From: Kordia sp. TARA_039_SRF
Lineage (GTDB): Bacteria > Bacteroidota > Bacteroidia > Flavobacteriales > Flavobacteriaceae
Assembly: GCA_006383075.2 (NCBI GenBank)
Contig: SMNH02000005.1
Location: 282,189-334,398, forward strand
Direction: 5' to 3'
DNA length: 52,210 bases
The notes under the pieces are model-generated. The model was not told where the DNA came from and did not search any database. It saw only the letters and a program-made list of their open reading frames with translations. Shown in pieces: positions 1 through 8,523 of this stretch. Numbering within the stretch: position 1 is the first letter of the stretch; the number at the start of each line of letters is the position of its first letter. A program made the translations under genes and the position numbers.

Positions 1-774
1 ACAGATAATCAAGATTTATCTTTATCAGGAACGAACTTGAGTATTTCTGGAGGAACTGGCGTAGATTTATCAGTAATACAAGATGGTACTGGAACAGATG
101 CACAGGCAATCTCTGTTGCAGCTAACGTGTTGAGCATTACAGGAAACGCTTCCACGGTAGATTTATCACCATATTTAGACAATACTGATAGCCAAAACTT
201 ATCATTGTCGGGAACTACCTTAAACATTTCAGGAGGAACAGGCGTTGATTTAGCAACTATCCAAGATGGTACAGGAACAGATGACCAAAACTTAACTTCA
301 GCAACATTATCTGGAAACACGTTAACGGTTGCAATTGAAGGAGGAACTTCTGTAAACGTAGATTTATCACCTATTTTAGATCCGTTAGAAGCAGAAAATG
401 TATCACAACAAGCACAAATTGATGACTTAATCTCTAGAGTAGAAGCTATTGAAGTATGTGCGTGCGACGGAACTCTTTCTGTTGTACCTGCTAACAATGC
501 TTCAAGAAATAGTGGCGCTATTTTATATCAAAATATTCCAAATCCTTTTAACAATACATCTGCAATTCGTTACTTCATTCCACAAGAATTAACAGGTGAC
601 GCTTCCATTGTATTTGTAAATACTGCGGGACAAATCATCTCGAGAGTAGATTTAGAGCAAAAAGGAGACCAAGAACTAAACATCAACACAAGAAACTTAT
701 CTTCTGGTATGTACTACTACACATTATATGTAGATGGTAAAAAAGTAGATACGAAGAAAATGATTGTTGAATAA
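1..774 (+). CDS. T9SS-exported repeat protein, C-terminal part (5' end outside window)
   Basis: The reading frame is open from base 1, so the start lies upstream and only the last 257 or so residues are seen. The visible part begins with glycine/serine/aspartate-rich repeats of the LSLSGT-x-L-x-ISGGTGVDL type. Two close copies start at bases 4 and 187 (period 183 bases, 61 residues), with shorter degenerate units between and after them. Next comes a short heptad-like stretch (EAENVSQQAQIDDLISRVEAIE) that could form a coiled coil, then a CAC motif. The last 80 or so residues form a type A C-terminal sorting domain: an NIPNPFNN motif, beta-rich core, SSGMYYYTLY, and a KMIVE end. Known role of that domain: secretion and surface attachment through the type IX system. 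Inferred role: a fibrous surface protein or adhesin. A hairpin terminator follows. Confidence 0.88.
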   Translation, partial: TDNQDLSLSGTNLSISGGTGVDLSVIQDGTGTDAQAISVAANVLSITGNASTVDLSPYLDNTDSQNLSLSGTTLNISGGTGVDLATIQDGTGTDDQNLTSATLSGNTLTVAIEGGTSVNVDLSPILDPLEAENVSQQAQIDDLISRVEAIEVCACDGTLSVVPANNASRNSGAILYQNIPNPFNNTSAIRYFIPQELTGDASIVFVNTAGQIISRVDLEQKGDQELNINTRNLSSGMYYYTLYVDGKKVDTKKMIVE

Positions 775-792
775 CACATTCTCAAAATACCC

Positions 793-825
793 AAAAAAAG
801 CTTCGTAGTCTACGAAGCTTTTTTT
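793..825 (+). terminator. Rho-independent terminator after the T9SS protein
   Basis: A perfect 15-base stem (AAAAAAAGCTTCGTA and its complement) closes a GTC loop and ends in a T run. It lies 19 bases after the stop codon. Because the stem starts with A and ends with T, it could work in both directions. Confidence 0.9.
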
Positions 826-859
826 ATTTTTAAACAATTCCAACCAACGAAAACTGTTC

Positions 860-1873
860 ATGAAAACAGAAAATGTAGATTTACTGAATACAGGATTAAT
901 ACTAGTATCTTTTCTGTTTGCCTATTGGTTGCCATTTGAGCTATTTCTGTTTGCGTATGCGGTATTAGGACCTTTACATTATCTCACAGAAATCAATTGG
1001 ATTCGTGATAAAAAATACTTTATCGCTAGCAAACTTTGGATTTATCTCGTAGTTGTGGCAGCGCTATTGGTATCGCTTCCGCCGTTGCTACGTGTTTTTA
1101 CACCTGAAAAATATGTAGATGCTGAAACCGTATTATTCATTACCAATACACTTCCGCTGTACTTTAATGCTTGTTTGTTTCTAGCAATAATGGCTGCCGT
1201 GGCGTTTACAGTATTTAAAAGCAAATTGAATCAATATGTGGTGTTGGCTTTGGGCGTTGTGTTAGCGGCGCTTTTTCATACATTGCCTTTATATCATTTA
1301 CTTGTCGGAATATTTTTGCCTACCGTGATTCATGTATATCTATTCACCATCATGTTTATGTGGTACGGAAATCTCAAATCGAAAAGCAGCATAGGGTATT
1401 TCAATATTCTTTTGATGTTTGCCATTCCATTTTTGATTATTTTCCTTTCTTTAAATCCTTTTGATTATGTTTTGGGAACCACGACTAGTACGATATATAA
1501 TGATAATAATTTGTTGTTTTTAAATGCTAAAATCTCTGAAATGATGGGATTATCAGAAGCGGGTAGTTTAGCGTTTGAAGGCAATGTATTTATAAAAATT
1601 CAAATCTTTATTGCGTTTGCGTACACTTATCATTACTTAAATTGGTTTTCTAAAACTTCGGTGATTGGTTGGCATAAAAAACTCACGCAAAAGCGTTCTA
1701 TAACTATTGCACTGCTGTGGATTGGTTCAGTGGCACTCTATATGTATCACTATAAAATTGGGTTTACGTTGCTCTTATTTTTAAGTTTTGTGCATGTTTT
1801 TATGGAATTTCCACTGAATGTAATTTCTATTCGTGCAGTAGGTCAATCGTTTTTCACTTCTAAAAAATCGTAA
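860..1873 (+). CDS. Polytopic membrane protein with conserved-looking histidines, function unknown
   Basis: This 337-residue protein is almost entirely hydrophobic, with about eight or nine predicted membrane spans and no signal peptide. Histidines sit in or next to spans at residues 40 (LGPLHYLTE), 140, 146, 158, 258 (AYTYHYLNWF), 272, 297 and 312 (FVHVFMEFPLN). That spacing faintly recalls the Brp/Blh carotenoid-cleaving dioxygenases, which bind iron through intramembrane histidines, but I cannot align it convincingly. It lies between a terminator and the lipoprotein gene at 1877, only 3 bases away, so the two are probably co-transcribed. The gene call is secure; the function is not. Confidence 0.8.
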   Translation: MKTENVDLLNTGLILVSFLFAYWLPFELFLFAYAVLGPLHYLTEINWIRDKKYFIASKLWIYLVVVAALLVSLPPLLRVFTPEKYVDAETVLFITNTLPLYFNACLFLAIMAAVAFTVFKSKLNQYVVLALGVVLAALFHTLPLYHLLVGIFLPTVIHVYLFTIMFMWYGNLKSKSSIGYFNILLMFAIPFLIIFLSLNPFDYVLGTTTSTIYNDNNLLFLNAKISEMMGLSEAGSLAFEGNVFIKIQIFIAFAYTYHYLNWFSKTSVIGWHKKLTQKRSITIALLWIGSVALYMYHYKIGFTLLLFLSFVHVFMEFPLNVISIRAVGQSFFTSKKS

Positions 1874-1876
1874 ACT

Positions 1877-2935
1877 ATGCGTATACTATGCTCGTTCGTC
1901 ATATTCTTGACACTTTTTTCATGTGTTGAAAAAAAACAAAAAGAAAAACCATCTCGAAAAATATTCTCTACGGTGGAAATTACACCAATTTTTAACGATT
2001 CGGTAAGTATCAGAGCTATTGATATTACACCAAGTGGCGATTTAGTCTATGGCGGAAACAATACAACCATTGGGTATTTCAACGCAAAAACCAATCAACA
2101 TACAAATTTGCTAAAAGGAAAAGTAGCGGATTCGTTAAACGTGAGTTTTCGCGCCGTAACGCATGTCAACAATACTACTTTCGGAATCAGCATTGTCAAT
2201 CCAGCATTGTTATACAAAATCTCGAAAAACGGAGATGTAACCTTGGTGTATCAAGAAGCGCATGAAAAAACGTTTTATGATGCGATTGCTTTTTGGAATA
2301 AAAACGAAGGTATTGCCATGGGCGATCCAACAAACGATTGTATCAGCATCATCATTACGCGTGATGGCGGAAATACTTGGCAGAAAGTTCCGTGCGACCA
2401 ATTGCCAAAAGCTAAAGAAGGTGAAGCAGCTTTTGCCGCGAGTAATACCAATATTGCTATCGTAGGAAATAAAACGTGGATTGCCACAGGCGGAAAAGCA
2501 AGTAGAATTTTATACTCTGAAGACAAAGGAAACTCTTGGACAGTGTACGAAACGCCGATTGTACAAGGAATAGCAACTACAGGAATGTATTCCATTGACT
2601 TTTACGATGAAAATAACGGATTTGCCATTGGCGGCGATTACAGCAAAGCAGACATCAACGAAGCCAACAAAATCAGAACTTACGATGGCGGAAAAACGTG
2701 GCAATTGGTCGCGGAAAATCAAAACCCAGGATACAGAAGCTGTGTACAATACGTTCCTAACAGCGAAGCCAAAGAACTTGTCGCAGTAGGTTTCAAAGGA
2801 ATTGATTATTCCAACGATGCAGGAAACACATGGAAGCACTTGTCTGACGAAGGCTTCTACACTATCAAATTTATCAACGATTCTACAGCATACGCGGCTG
2901 GGAAATATAAAATCGCGAAGTTGTTGTTTCGATAA
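1877..2935 (+). CDS. Lipoprotein with Asp-box (BNR/YCF48-like) beta-propeller repeats
   Basis: The 352-residue product starts with a lipoprotein signal (MRILCSFVIFLTLFSC, Cys16), so it is probably anchored at the outer membrane or periplasmic face. Four Asp-box motifs are visible: DGGNTWQKV, DKGNSWTVY, DGGKTWQLV and DAGNTWKHL. These are typical of sialidase-fold and YCF48/HCF136-like propellers. Family members are often named oxidoreductase without biochemical support; a scaffolding or binding role is equally possible. The start follows the preceding stop by 3 bases, which suggests one transcript with the membrane protein upstream. Confidence 0.85.
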   Translation: MRILCSFVIFLTLFSCVEKKQKEKPSRKIFSTVEITPIFNDSVSIRAIDITPSGDLVYGGNNTTIGYFNAKTNQHTNLLKGKVADSLNVSFRAVTHVNNTTFGISIVNPALLYKISKNGDVTLVYQEAHEKTFYDAIAFWNKNEGIAMGDPTNDCISIIITRDGGNTWQKVPCDQLPKAKEGEAAFAASNTNIAIVGNKTWIATGGKASRILYSEDKGNSWTVYETPIVQGIATTGMYSIDFYDENNGFAIGGDYSKADINEANKIRTYDGGKTWQLVAENQNPGYRSCVQYVPNSEAKELVAVGFKGIDYSNDAGNTWKHLSDEGFYTIKFINDSTAYAAGKYKIAKLLFR

Positions 2936-2956
2936 TATAAAAACTCTATAACCAAA

Positions 2957-2985
2957 AAAAGGAGCATTCAAAAAATGCTCCTTTT
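2957..2985 (+). terminator. Hairpin terminator after the Asp-box lipoprotein
   Basis: The stem AAAAGGAGCATT pairs with AATGCTCCTTTT around a CAAAA loop, 21 bases after the stop. The T run is short (4) but the stem is perfect. A-rich left and T-rich right sides allow function on either strand. Confidence 0.8.
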
Positions 2986-3078
2986 AACCAATCACCAAAA
3001 AATATAAACAGTGACTTTCGTCACGTATTCTTATCTTATACTATTTAGACTGTTATTTTTAAAAAAGGTTTAAAAACA

Positions 3079-3112
3079 AAAAGAGCGATTCTTTTGAGGG
3101 AATGGCTCTTTT
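3079..3112 (-). terminator. Terminator of the 4709-3151 sigma-factor operon
   Basis: AAAGAGCGATTC pairs with GAATGGCTCTTT with one mismatch. Read on the - strand the stem is followed by a T run. It lies just downstream of the last gene of the - strand operon, which ends at 3151. Confidence 0.7.
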
Positions 3113-3150
3113 CTAATCAATGCAAGTTTGAATGTGAAATTCTAGGTTTT

Positions 3151-3603
3151 TTAGGGCATTGATTTTCGTCTTCCGCGTCGGTCGCGAAACTGTTTCATTA
3201 ATTTTTTGTTGAAATCGCGTTCAGCTTTTTTCAAGCGTATGATTTTCTTAGCAGGCAGAAACTTACGCAACTTTTTTATCAAATCAACGTTGTTTTCGTA
3301 CGCCTGTTTTTCAATAGATTCTATACGGTCCAATATTTTACTCGCTTCGGCTTCTGACATATCCGTATTCTCTTTAATGTTACGCTTAATATCATTCAAT
3401 TCTCGTATACGCAACTTGTGGTTTACATCATCGTATGCGTTGTACACTGGCCAAAATTGTTGCGCTTCTTGCGGTGTTAAATCTAAGTTTTCTGTAAAAT
3501 ACGCAATGCGTAATTTTTTTATCTTTTCTCGTATTTCGCCAGGTTGTGCTATTGCAAAAGAAAGCCCAAAACATACAAGTAATAAGGTTATATATCTTTT
3601 CAT
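3151..3603 (-). CDS. Small exported helical protein, Spy/CpxP-like sensor candidate
   Basis: The 150-residue protein has a cleavable signal peptide (MKRYITLLLVCFGLSFAIAQ, likely cut before PGE). The mature part is highly charged and predicted all-helical. LDLTPQEAQQFWPVYNAYDD resembles the LTPEQ-type motif of Spy/CpxP periplasmic proteins and the related proteins that follow ECF sigma genes in Flavobacteria. The tail is very basic (FRDRRGRRKSMP). It is the third gene of an operon with the sigma factor at 4167 and the membrane protein at 3612, 8 bases downstream of the latter. Inferred role: periplasmic partner or target of that module. Confidence 0.8.
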   Translation of the reverse strand: MKRYITLLLVCFGLSFAIAQPGEIREKIKKLRIAYFTENLDLTPQEAQQFWPVYNAYDDVNHKLRIRELNDIKRNIKENTDMSEAEASKILDRIESIEKQAYENNVDLIKKLRKFLPAKKIIRLKKAERDFNKKLMKQFRDRRGRRKSMP

Positions 3604-3611
3604 ATCTATAT

Positions 3612-4136
3612 TTATTGTTCTAACAGCAATTCGTAAGGATCTGTTCTGTTTTCTAAATAATCTATGGTTTCGGTTTCGTCCAATTCTACTTCAAAAATAC
3701 TGTTAATATCTATATTTTCTTCTTCATAAACGCTCAAAACATCATAATTGTTCAAAGCAATCAAATCATTTTCTATAAACGAATTAATTTCACTACTAGC
3801 CACATCGTCAATCGTCAAAGAATCGGTTTCAGAGTTGAAAAAGGTAAACGCAATGAATAACACAATACAAGCTGCCGCTGCATAACTCAAATAGTGAATA
3901 TAGCTTCTTTTACGCTGTAGCGGAATGACCTTGGTCGTTTCTTCCGTAGTAAACAACGTATCCGAAAGCTTGTCTTCCAGACTATCAAAATAAGCGTCTG
4001 GCGTTTGGAAACCTGTTTCTGTTGGAATCACGCTTTCCGTGTTCATACGCTCAAAAAGACGGTCTTCAAAGGAATTGAAGTATTCTTTAGGAGTTGTAAA
4101 CCCAGTTTTTTTAGTATGTAATTCTTTATTTTTCAC
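3612..4136 (-). CDS. Single-pass membrane protein, probable anti-sigma partner of the ECF factor
   Basis: The 174-residue protein has one membrane span at about residues 84-102 (YLSYAAAACIVLFIAFTFF). That leaves an N-terminal cytoplasmic half and an acidic C-terminal half outside. The cytoplasmic half contains two copies of one motif: GFTTPKEYFNSFEDRLFERM near residues 12-31 and GFQTPDAYFDSLEDKLSDTL near 42-61. I see no classical zinc anti-sigma HxxxCxxC motif. Its place directly after the sigma factor gene and its topology suggest that it holds or modulates the sigma factor; this is inferred from context. Confidence 0.75.
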   Translation of the reverse strand: MKNKELHTKKTGFTTPKEYFNSFEDRLFERMNTESVIPTETGFQTPDAYFDSLEDKLSDTLFTTEETTKVIPLQRKRSYIHYLSYAAAACIVLFIAFTFFNSETDSLTIDDVASSEINSFIENDLIALNNYDVLSVYEEENIDINSIFEVELDETETIDYLENRTDPYELLLEQ

Positions 4137-4166
4137 AATAGTTTGACTCTAATTTACGGAAAAGGT

Positions 4167-4709
4167 TTAATCGGTTAAAAAACTTTCTATCTTTTTGACG
4201 GCATGATGATACGAAGCTTTCAACGCACCAACCGAAGTGTCTAAAACTTCACTCATTTCGCTGTATTTCAAATCGTCAAAATACTTCATATTGAACACAA
4301 TTTGCTGCTTTTGTGGCAACGTGGCAATGGCTTTTTGGAGTTTTAGTTGAATTTCATCGCCTTCAAAATAGACATCTGCGGTTAAATTGTTCACCAACTG
4401 TTCTTGCAATTCTTCCGAAGAAATTCCTGCTTTTTTTGCGCGCTGATTGATAAACGTAATCGATTCGTTCGTCGCAATGCGATACATCCAAGAATACAAT
4501 TTGCTATCACCTTTAAAATTGTGAATGCTTCGAAATACTTTGATAAAGGTGTTTTGCAGTACATCATCCGCGTCATCATGACTTGTGACCATGCGACGAA
4601 TATGCCAATACAAACGTTCTTTGTATTCGGACACCAACTGTCGAAACGCTTTTTCTTGCGTTTTCGGATTCTTTAAGTCTTCAATAAGATTGATTTCTGC
4701 GACGCTCAA
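4167..4709 (-). CDS. ECF (sigma-70 family) RNA polymerase sigma factor
   Basis: The 180-residue protein has both ECF domains. Region 2 (residues ~24-95) includes DDADDVLQNTFIKVFRSIHNFKG and SWMYRIATNESITF. Region 4 (~125-178) includes LPQKQQIVFNMKYFDDLKYSEMSEVL and a helix-turn-helix ending GALKASYHHAVKKIE. The start is decided by an in-frame TGA just upstream: the only ordinary start left is a TTG at 4709, because the first ATG falls inside region 2. It is first gene of a three-gene - strand unit (4709 to 3151), which suggests control of an envelope response. The 150 bases upstream separate it from the ABC exporter. Confidence 0.9.
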   Translation of the reverse strand: MSVAEINLIEDLKNPKTQEKAFRQLVSEYKERLYWHIRRMVTSHDDADDVLQNTFIKVFRSIHNFKGDSKLYSWMYRIATNESITFINQRAKKAGISSEELQEQLVNNLTADVYFEGDEIQLKLQKAIATLPQKQQIVFNMKYFDDLKYSEMSEVLDTSVGALKASYHHAVKKIESFLTD

Positions 4710-4813
4710 ATCTATTCACTTTTACCTTTAGACAGCATGATAGCGCAAAGGTTTAATGGAAAGATAAAAATATAAAAAGAAATTTTATAACAAATTGATT
4801 TAAAAAGCGATAG

Positions 4814-4860
4814 CTTCAACTTCAAATTCGAGTTCAAACTCAAACTCAAACTCAACTTCC
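4814..4860. repeat. Degenerate hexamer repeat (CAAACT / AGTTTG)
   Basis: The bases just after the ABC exporter stop codon consist of imperfect 6-base units: on the - strand GAGTTT three times, then GAACTC, GAATTT, GAAGTT, GAAGCT. It is non-coding in the annotated frames and looks like slipped-strand expansion. A short related string, GAGTTTGAATTTG, occurs at 8510-8522 after the next downstream stop. Confidence 0.6.
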
Positions 4861-6707
4861 TAGCTAATCGACTGCATTTGCACCAACTTTGAATACATAC
4901 CATTTTTGGCAATCAACTCTTGATGCGTTCCTTGCTCTACAATTTCCCCTTTTTGCATTACTACAATCAAATCTGCATTTTGAATGGTAGACAATCTGTG
5001 TGCAATGACAATGGAAGTTCTGTTTTTCATCATGTTTTCCAGTGCCACTTGTACCAAACGCTCACTTTCGGTATCGAGCGCGGAAGTCGCTTCGTCTAAA
5101 ATCATGATTGGCGGATTTTTCAATACAGCTCTTGCGATGCTTAATCGTTGTTTCTGTCCGCCCGACAATTTTCCTCCAGAATCGCCCACATTATGGTCTA
5201 AAACCTCTGGTAAATCTTTCACAAATTCCCATGCATTGGCAATTTTTAATGCTTCAATAATTTCGTCGTCTGTAGCATCTTGTTTTCCAAGTTTGACATT
5301 ATTACGAATAGAATCATTAAACAGAATAGAATCCTGCGTTACCAAGCCCATTAAGCCGCGTAAAGAAGATTTTGTAAGCGATTTGATATTGTCGCCATCA
5401 ACCGTGATACTTCCTTCATTTACATCGTAAAAACGCGTTACCAAATTGGCAATCGTACTTTTTCCACTTCCCGATTGTCCTACTAAAGCAACCGTTCTTC
5501 CTTTGGGAATTTTTAATGAGAAATTTTTCAGCACACTGGCTTCTTCATACTGAAAAGTTACATTGTTTAAAGCAACTTCAGCATCAAAACTATCTTTTGT
5601 TTTTGCATTTGGAGCATCTGCAATTGGACTTTCAGTTTCTAAAATTTCTAATACACGTTCAGCAGCAGCATTACCTTTTTTTACACCATAACTCGCTCTA
5701 CTCAATGCTTTAGCAGGCGTTAAAATATTATATGCCAATCCCATAAAAGCTAAAAACTTTTCTCCGTCTAATGCTGGTGTAACGCCATCTGCCAATTTTT
5801 CAACCAATACCATGTGTCCGCCATACCATAATAAGACTCCGATGACTAAAATTCCTAAGAACTCACTGGTTGGTTTGGCTAAATTTAAACGATTTAAAAG
5901 TTTGTTAGAATACTTTAGAAAACGACCTGTGGATTCTTGAAATTTTTGATTAAAATGTGGTTCTGCTACAAATCCTTTAATGACTTTTAATCCGCCAAGT
6001 GTTTCTTCCAATAAGGATAAAAATGTTCCTTGTTCTTTTTGAACGCGGTCAGATTGTTTTTTAAGTGATTTACCAATTAAGGAAATAATATAGCCTGAAA
6101 TTGGAATAAAAACAAACACAAAAATAGTCAGCTTGACACTAATTGTCAGCATGAAAAGTATTGTAAATATAATTGTTAATGGTTCTCTGACGACAAGTTC
6201 TAAAATTGACAAAAACGAATGCTGAATTTCCAATACATCTGTTCCAATTCGCGCCATAACATCGCCTTTTCGTTTTTCTGAATAGAATGATAATGGCAAC
6301 TCTACCGTTTTTTTATACATGTCATTTCGAAGATCTGTCAACACACCATTTCGCAAAAACGTAATAAAATACATGGCGAGATAGTTGAAGATGTTCTTAA
6401 AAAAGAATACCGATAAAATCAGTCCGATAACAATCGTTAAAGCTAATGGCACATCGCTTCCTGCAATTTCTGAAATGGTATAATTGACATATTTTTGAAA
6501 ATAATCTGCAAAGCTTGTAAATCCTTGATAAACTGGCTCTTCTGTTATTTTTTCTGCATTTTTGTCAAAAAGAATACTCAGCAACGGCATCAACACCATA
6601 AATGCTAAGGCAGAAAATAACGCGTATAAAATATTGAAGAAAATATTTAGAAAAGCATATTTTTTGTAAGGGCGAATATAATTCGCAATTTTTTTAAAAT
6701 ATTCCAT
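4860..6707 (-). CDS. ABC exporter, fused membrane and ATPase domains (MsbA-like)
   Basis: The 615-residue half-transporter has a six-span membrane domain (residues ~15-345) followed by a nucleotide-binding domain. The Walker A motif is GQSGSGKS (410-417), the signature LSGGQ (514-518), Walker B ILDEA (536-540) and the switch histidine H570. This is the usual length and order for the MsbA/LmrA group, which works as a dimer in the inner membrane and commonly exports lipid A core or drugs; the substrate cannot be read from sequence. The ATG directly follows the TAA of the phosphohexomutase gene (TAAATG), so the two are translated from one message. Confidence 0.95.
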   Translation of the reverse strand: MEYFKKIANYIRPYKKYAFLNIFFNILYALFSALAFMVLMPLLSILFDKNAEKITEEPVYQGFTSFADYFQKYVNYTISEIAGSDVPLALTIVIGLILSVFFFKNIFNYLAMYFITFLRNGVLTDLRNDMYKKTVELPLSFYSEKRKGDVMARIGTDVLEIQHSFLSILELVVREPLTIIFTILFMLTISVKLTIFVFVFIPISGYIISLIGKSLKKQSDRVQKEQGTFLSLLEETLGGLKVIKGFVAEPHFNQKFQESTGRFLKYSNKLLNRLNLAKPTSEFLGILVIGVLLWYGGHMVLVEKLADGVTPALDGEKFLAFMGLAYNILTPAKALSRASYGVKKGNAAAERVLEILETESPIADAPNAKTKDSFDAEVALNNVTFQYEEASVLKNFSLKIPKGRTVALVGQSGSGKSTIANLVTRFYDVNEGSITVDGDNIKSLTKSSLRGLMGLVTQDSILFNDSIRNNVKLGKQDATDDEIIEALKIANAWEFVKDLPEVLDHNVGDSGGKLSGGQKQRLSIARAVLKNPPIMILDEATSALDTESERLVQVALENMMKNRTSIVIAHRLSTIQNADLIVVMQKGEIVEQGTHQELIAKNGMYSKLVQMQSIS

Positions 6708-8432
6708 TTAATTCAAATTCATTTCTTGAACGATGCGCTCAATTTTGGCATCGAGTTGTTTTTCTACGTGTGCGAAATTTTCTTTTTGGTCTAAAGGAAG
6801 ATTAACACTGAAGTAGAATTTAATTTTCGGTTCTGTTCCGCTCGGACGTGCTGCAATTTTGGTGCCATCTGCCGTGTAATAAATCAAAACATTTGACTTT
6901 GGAATGGAAATTTTACTCGTAGAACCGTCTTCCATATTCGTCATAATAGAGGTTTGATAGTCCTCAATTCGTACTACTTTTGAATCGTCAATACTTGTCA
7001 ATGGATTTTCGCGCAAGTCAATCATAGTCTGCTTTATCTCGGCAGCGCCATCGATTCCTTTCTTGACTAATGAAATCAATTTTTCTTTGTAAAAACCATG
7101 TGCTACATACATGTCAATTAACGAAGCGTAAAACGAACTTCCATTGGCTTTTGCTTGTGTCGCAATTTCGCATGCCAACAACGAAGCTGTCACTGCATCT
7201 TTGTCACGTACAAAGTCACCTGTCATGAATCCGAAGCTTTCTTCGCCACCGCCAATGAATTCCATTTCAGGAAAATCTTTAATCATTTTGGCAATCCATT
7301 TAAAACCCGTCAAGCCAATTTTGCATTCTACATTGTATGCATCTGCTAACGTACTCATCATTGGCGTAGAAACGATGGTAGAACCAATAAACTGTTTTCC
7401 ATTGATTTTCCCGGCGTTTTTCCATTGTTGCAATAGGAAATCGGTCATGACAACCATCGTTTGATTTCCGTTGAGCAATATCATATTTCCTTCCAAATCG
7501 CGCACTGCAATTCCCAAACGGTCACTATCAGGATCTGTTCCAATAACGATGTCAGCCTTCACTTTTTCTGCCAATTGCAACGCCATTTCTAACGCTTCTG
7601 GTTCTTCAGGGTTAGGCGATTCAACTGTTGGAAAGTCGCCATTAGGAGTCGCTTGTTCTTCTACAATATGTACATTTTTATAACCGGCACGCTTCAATAC
7701 CTCAGGAATCATCGTGATAGATGTTCCGTGTAACGAAGTAAATACAATTGTAACATCATCTTTATTTGCTGCCTTAAAATCTGCATTATCAACACTTGCG
7801 TTGATAAATGCTTCGTCTACATCTGTATCAATGAATTCAATCAAATCTTCATTCGCATCAAACTGAATTTGTGAAAAATCGAGGTGATTGATTTCCGTGA
7901 TGATGTCTCCATCTTGCGGCGGTACAATTTGTCCACCATCTGTCCAATACACTTTATAACCGTTATATTCTGGCGGATTGTGAGAGGCAGTTAAGACAAT
8001 TCCACATTGACAATCTAAATATTTCACCGCAAAAGACAATTCTGGCGTAGGCCGTAAATCTGAAAATAAAAAAACTTTAATTCCATTCGCAGAAAATACA
8101 TCTGCTACAACTTTTGCCAGCGATTGACTGTTGTGACGGCAATCATACGCAATTGCAACTTTTAAGTCTTCATTTGGATATACTTTTTTGAGATAATTAC
8201 TTAATCCTTGCGTATTTTTTCCTAACGTATATTTATTGATTCTATTGGTTCCAGGTCCCATGATACCACGCATTCCACCAGTTCCGAATGCCAAATTGGT
8301 ATAAAAACTTTCGGTAAGTTCTTTTGGATTGGAGTCTATCAATTGTTGCACTTTTGCTTGCGTTTCTGCATCGAAAATAGGGTTGAGCCAGGCAGTTGCT
8401 TTCTCCAAAATTTTAGCGTCAATCTTTGTCAT
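6708..8432 (-). CDS. Phospho-sugar mutase (phosphoglucomutase/phosphomannomutase family)
   Basis: This 574-residue enzyme of the alpha-D-phosphohexomutase superfamily should interconvert 1- and 6-phosphates of glucose or mannose. The phosphoserine loop is TASHNP with Ser150; the metal site is DPDSD (Asp300, 302, 304); the sugar-specificity loop is GEES (396-399); the phosphate-binding loop is RPSGTEPK (529-536). All four are intact. Length and layout match the large Bacteroidota and Firmicutes type (PgcA-like). It heads the - strand pair with the ABC exporter, and a perfect TATTTTTG -7 element lies 20 bases upstream of its ATG. Confidence 0.95.
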   Translation of the reverse strand: MTKIDAKILEKATAWLNPIFDAETQAKVQQLIDSNPKELTESFYTNLAFGTGGMRGIMGPGTNRINKYTLGKNTQGLSNYLKKVYPNEDLKVAIAYDCRHNSQSLAKVVADVFSANGIKVFLFSDLRPTPELSFAVKYLDCQCGIVLTASHNPPEYNGYKVYWTDGGQIVPPQDGDIITEINHLDFSQIQFDANEDLIEFIDTDVDEAFINASVDNADFKAANKDDVTIVFTSLHGTSITMIPEVLKRAGYKNVHIVEEQATPNGDFPTVESPNPEEPEALEMALQLAEKVKADIVIGTDPDSDRLGIAVRDLEGNMILLNGNQTMVVMTDFLLQQWKNAGKINGKQFIGSTIVSTPMMSTLADAYNVECKIGLTGFKWIAKMIKDFPEMEFIGGGEESFGFMTGDFVRDKDAVTASLLACEIATQAKANGSSFYASLIDMYVAHGFYKEKLISLVKKGIDGAAEIKQTMIDLRENPLTSIDDSKVVRIEDYQTSIMTNMEDGSTSKISIPKSNVLIYYTADGTKIAARPSGTEPKIKFYFSVNLPLDQKENFAHVEKQLDAKIERIVQEMNLN

Positions 8433-8452
8433 CTGTAGGTGATTTTAAGCCA

Positions 8453-8460
8453 CAAAAATA
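8453..8460 (-). promoter_or_regulatory. -7 element of the phospho-sugar mutase promoter
   Basis: The - strand reads TATTTTTG, an exact TAnnTTTG match, 20 bases before the ATG at 8432. No clear TTG is found 17-23 bases further upstream, so only half of the promoter is supported. Confidence 0.45.
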
Positions 8461-8523
8461 ATGAATTCATTTGGGTTTCTTTTTGATAGCTAGCATATTT
8501 TGGAAATTTTGAGTTTGAATTTG

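Noticed and set aside
9-497. Long - strand ORF of 162 codons
   Set aside because: It is the shadow of the repeat region of the T9SS protein; its product is low-complexity and repeats only because the + strand repeats.
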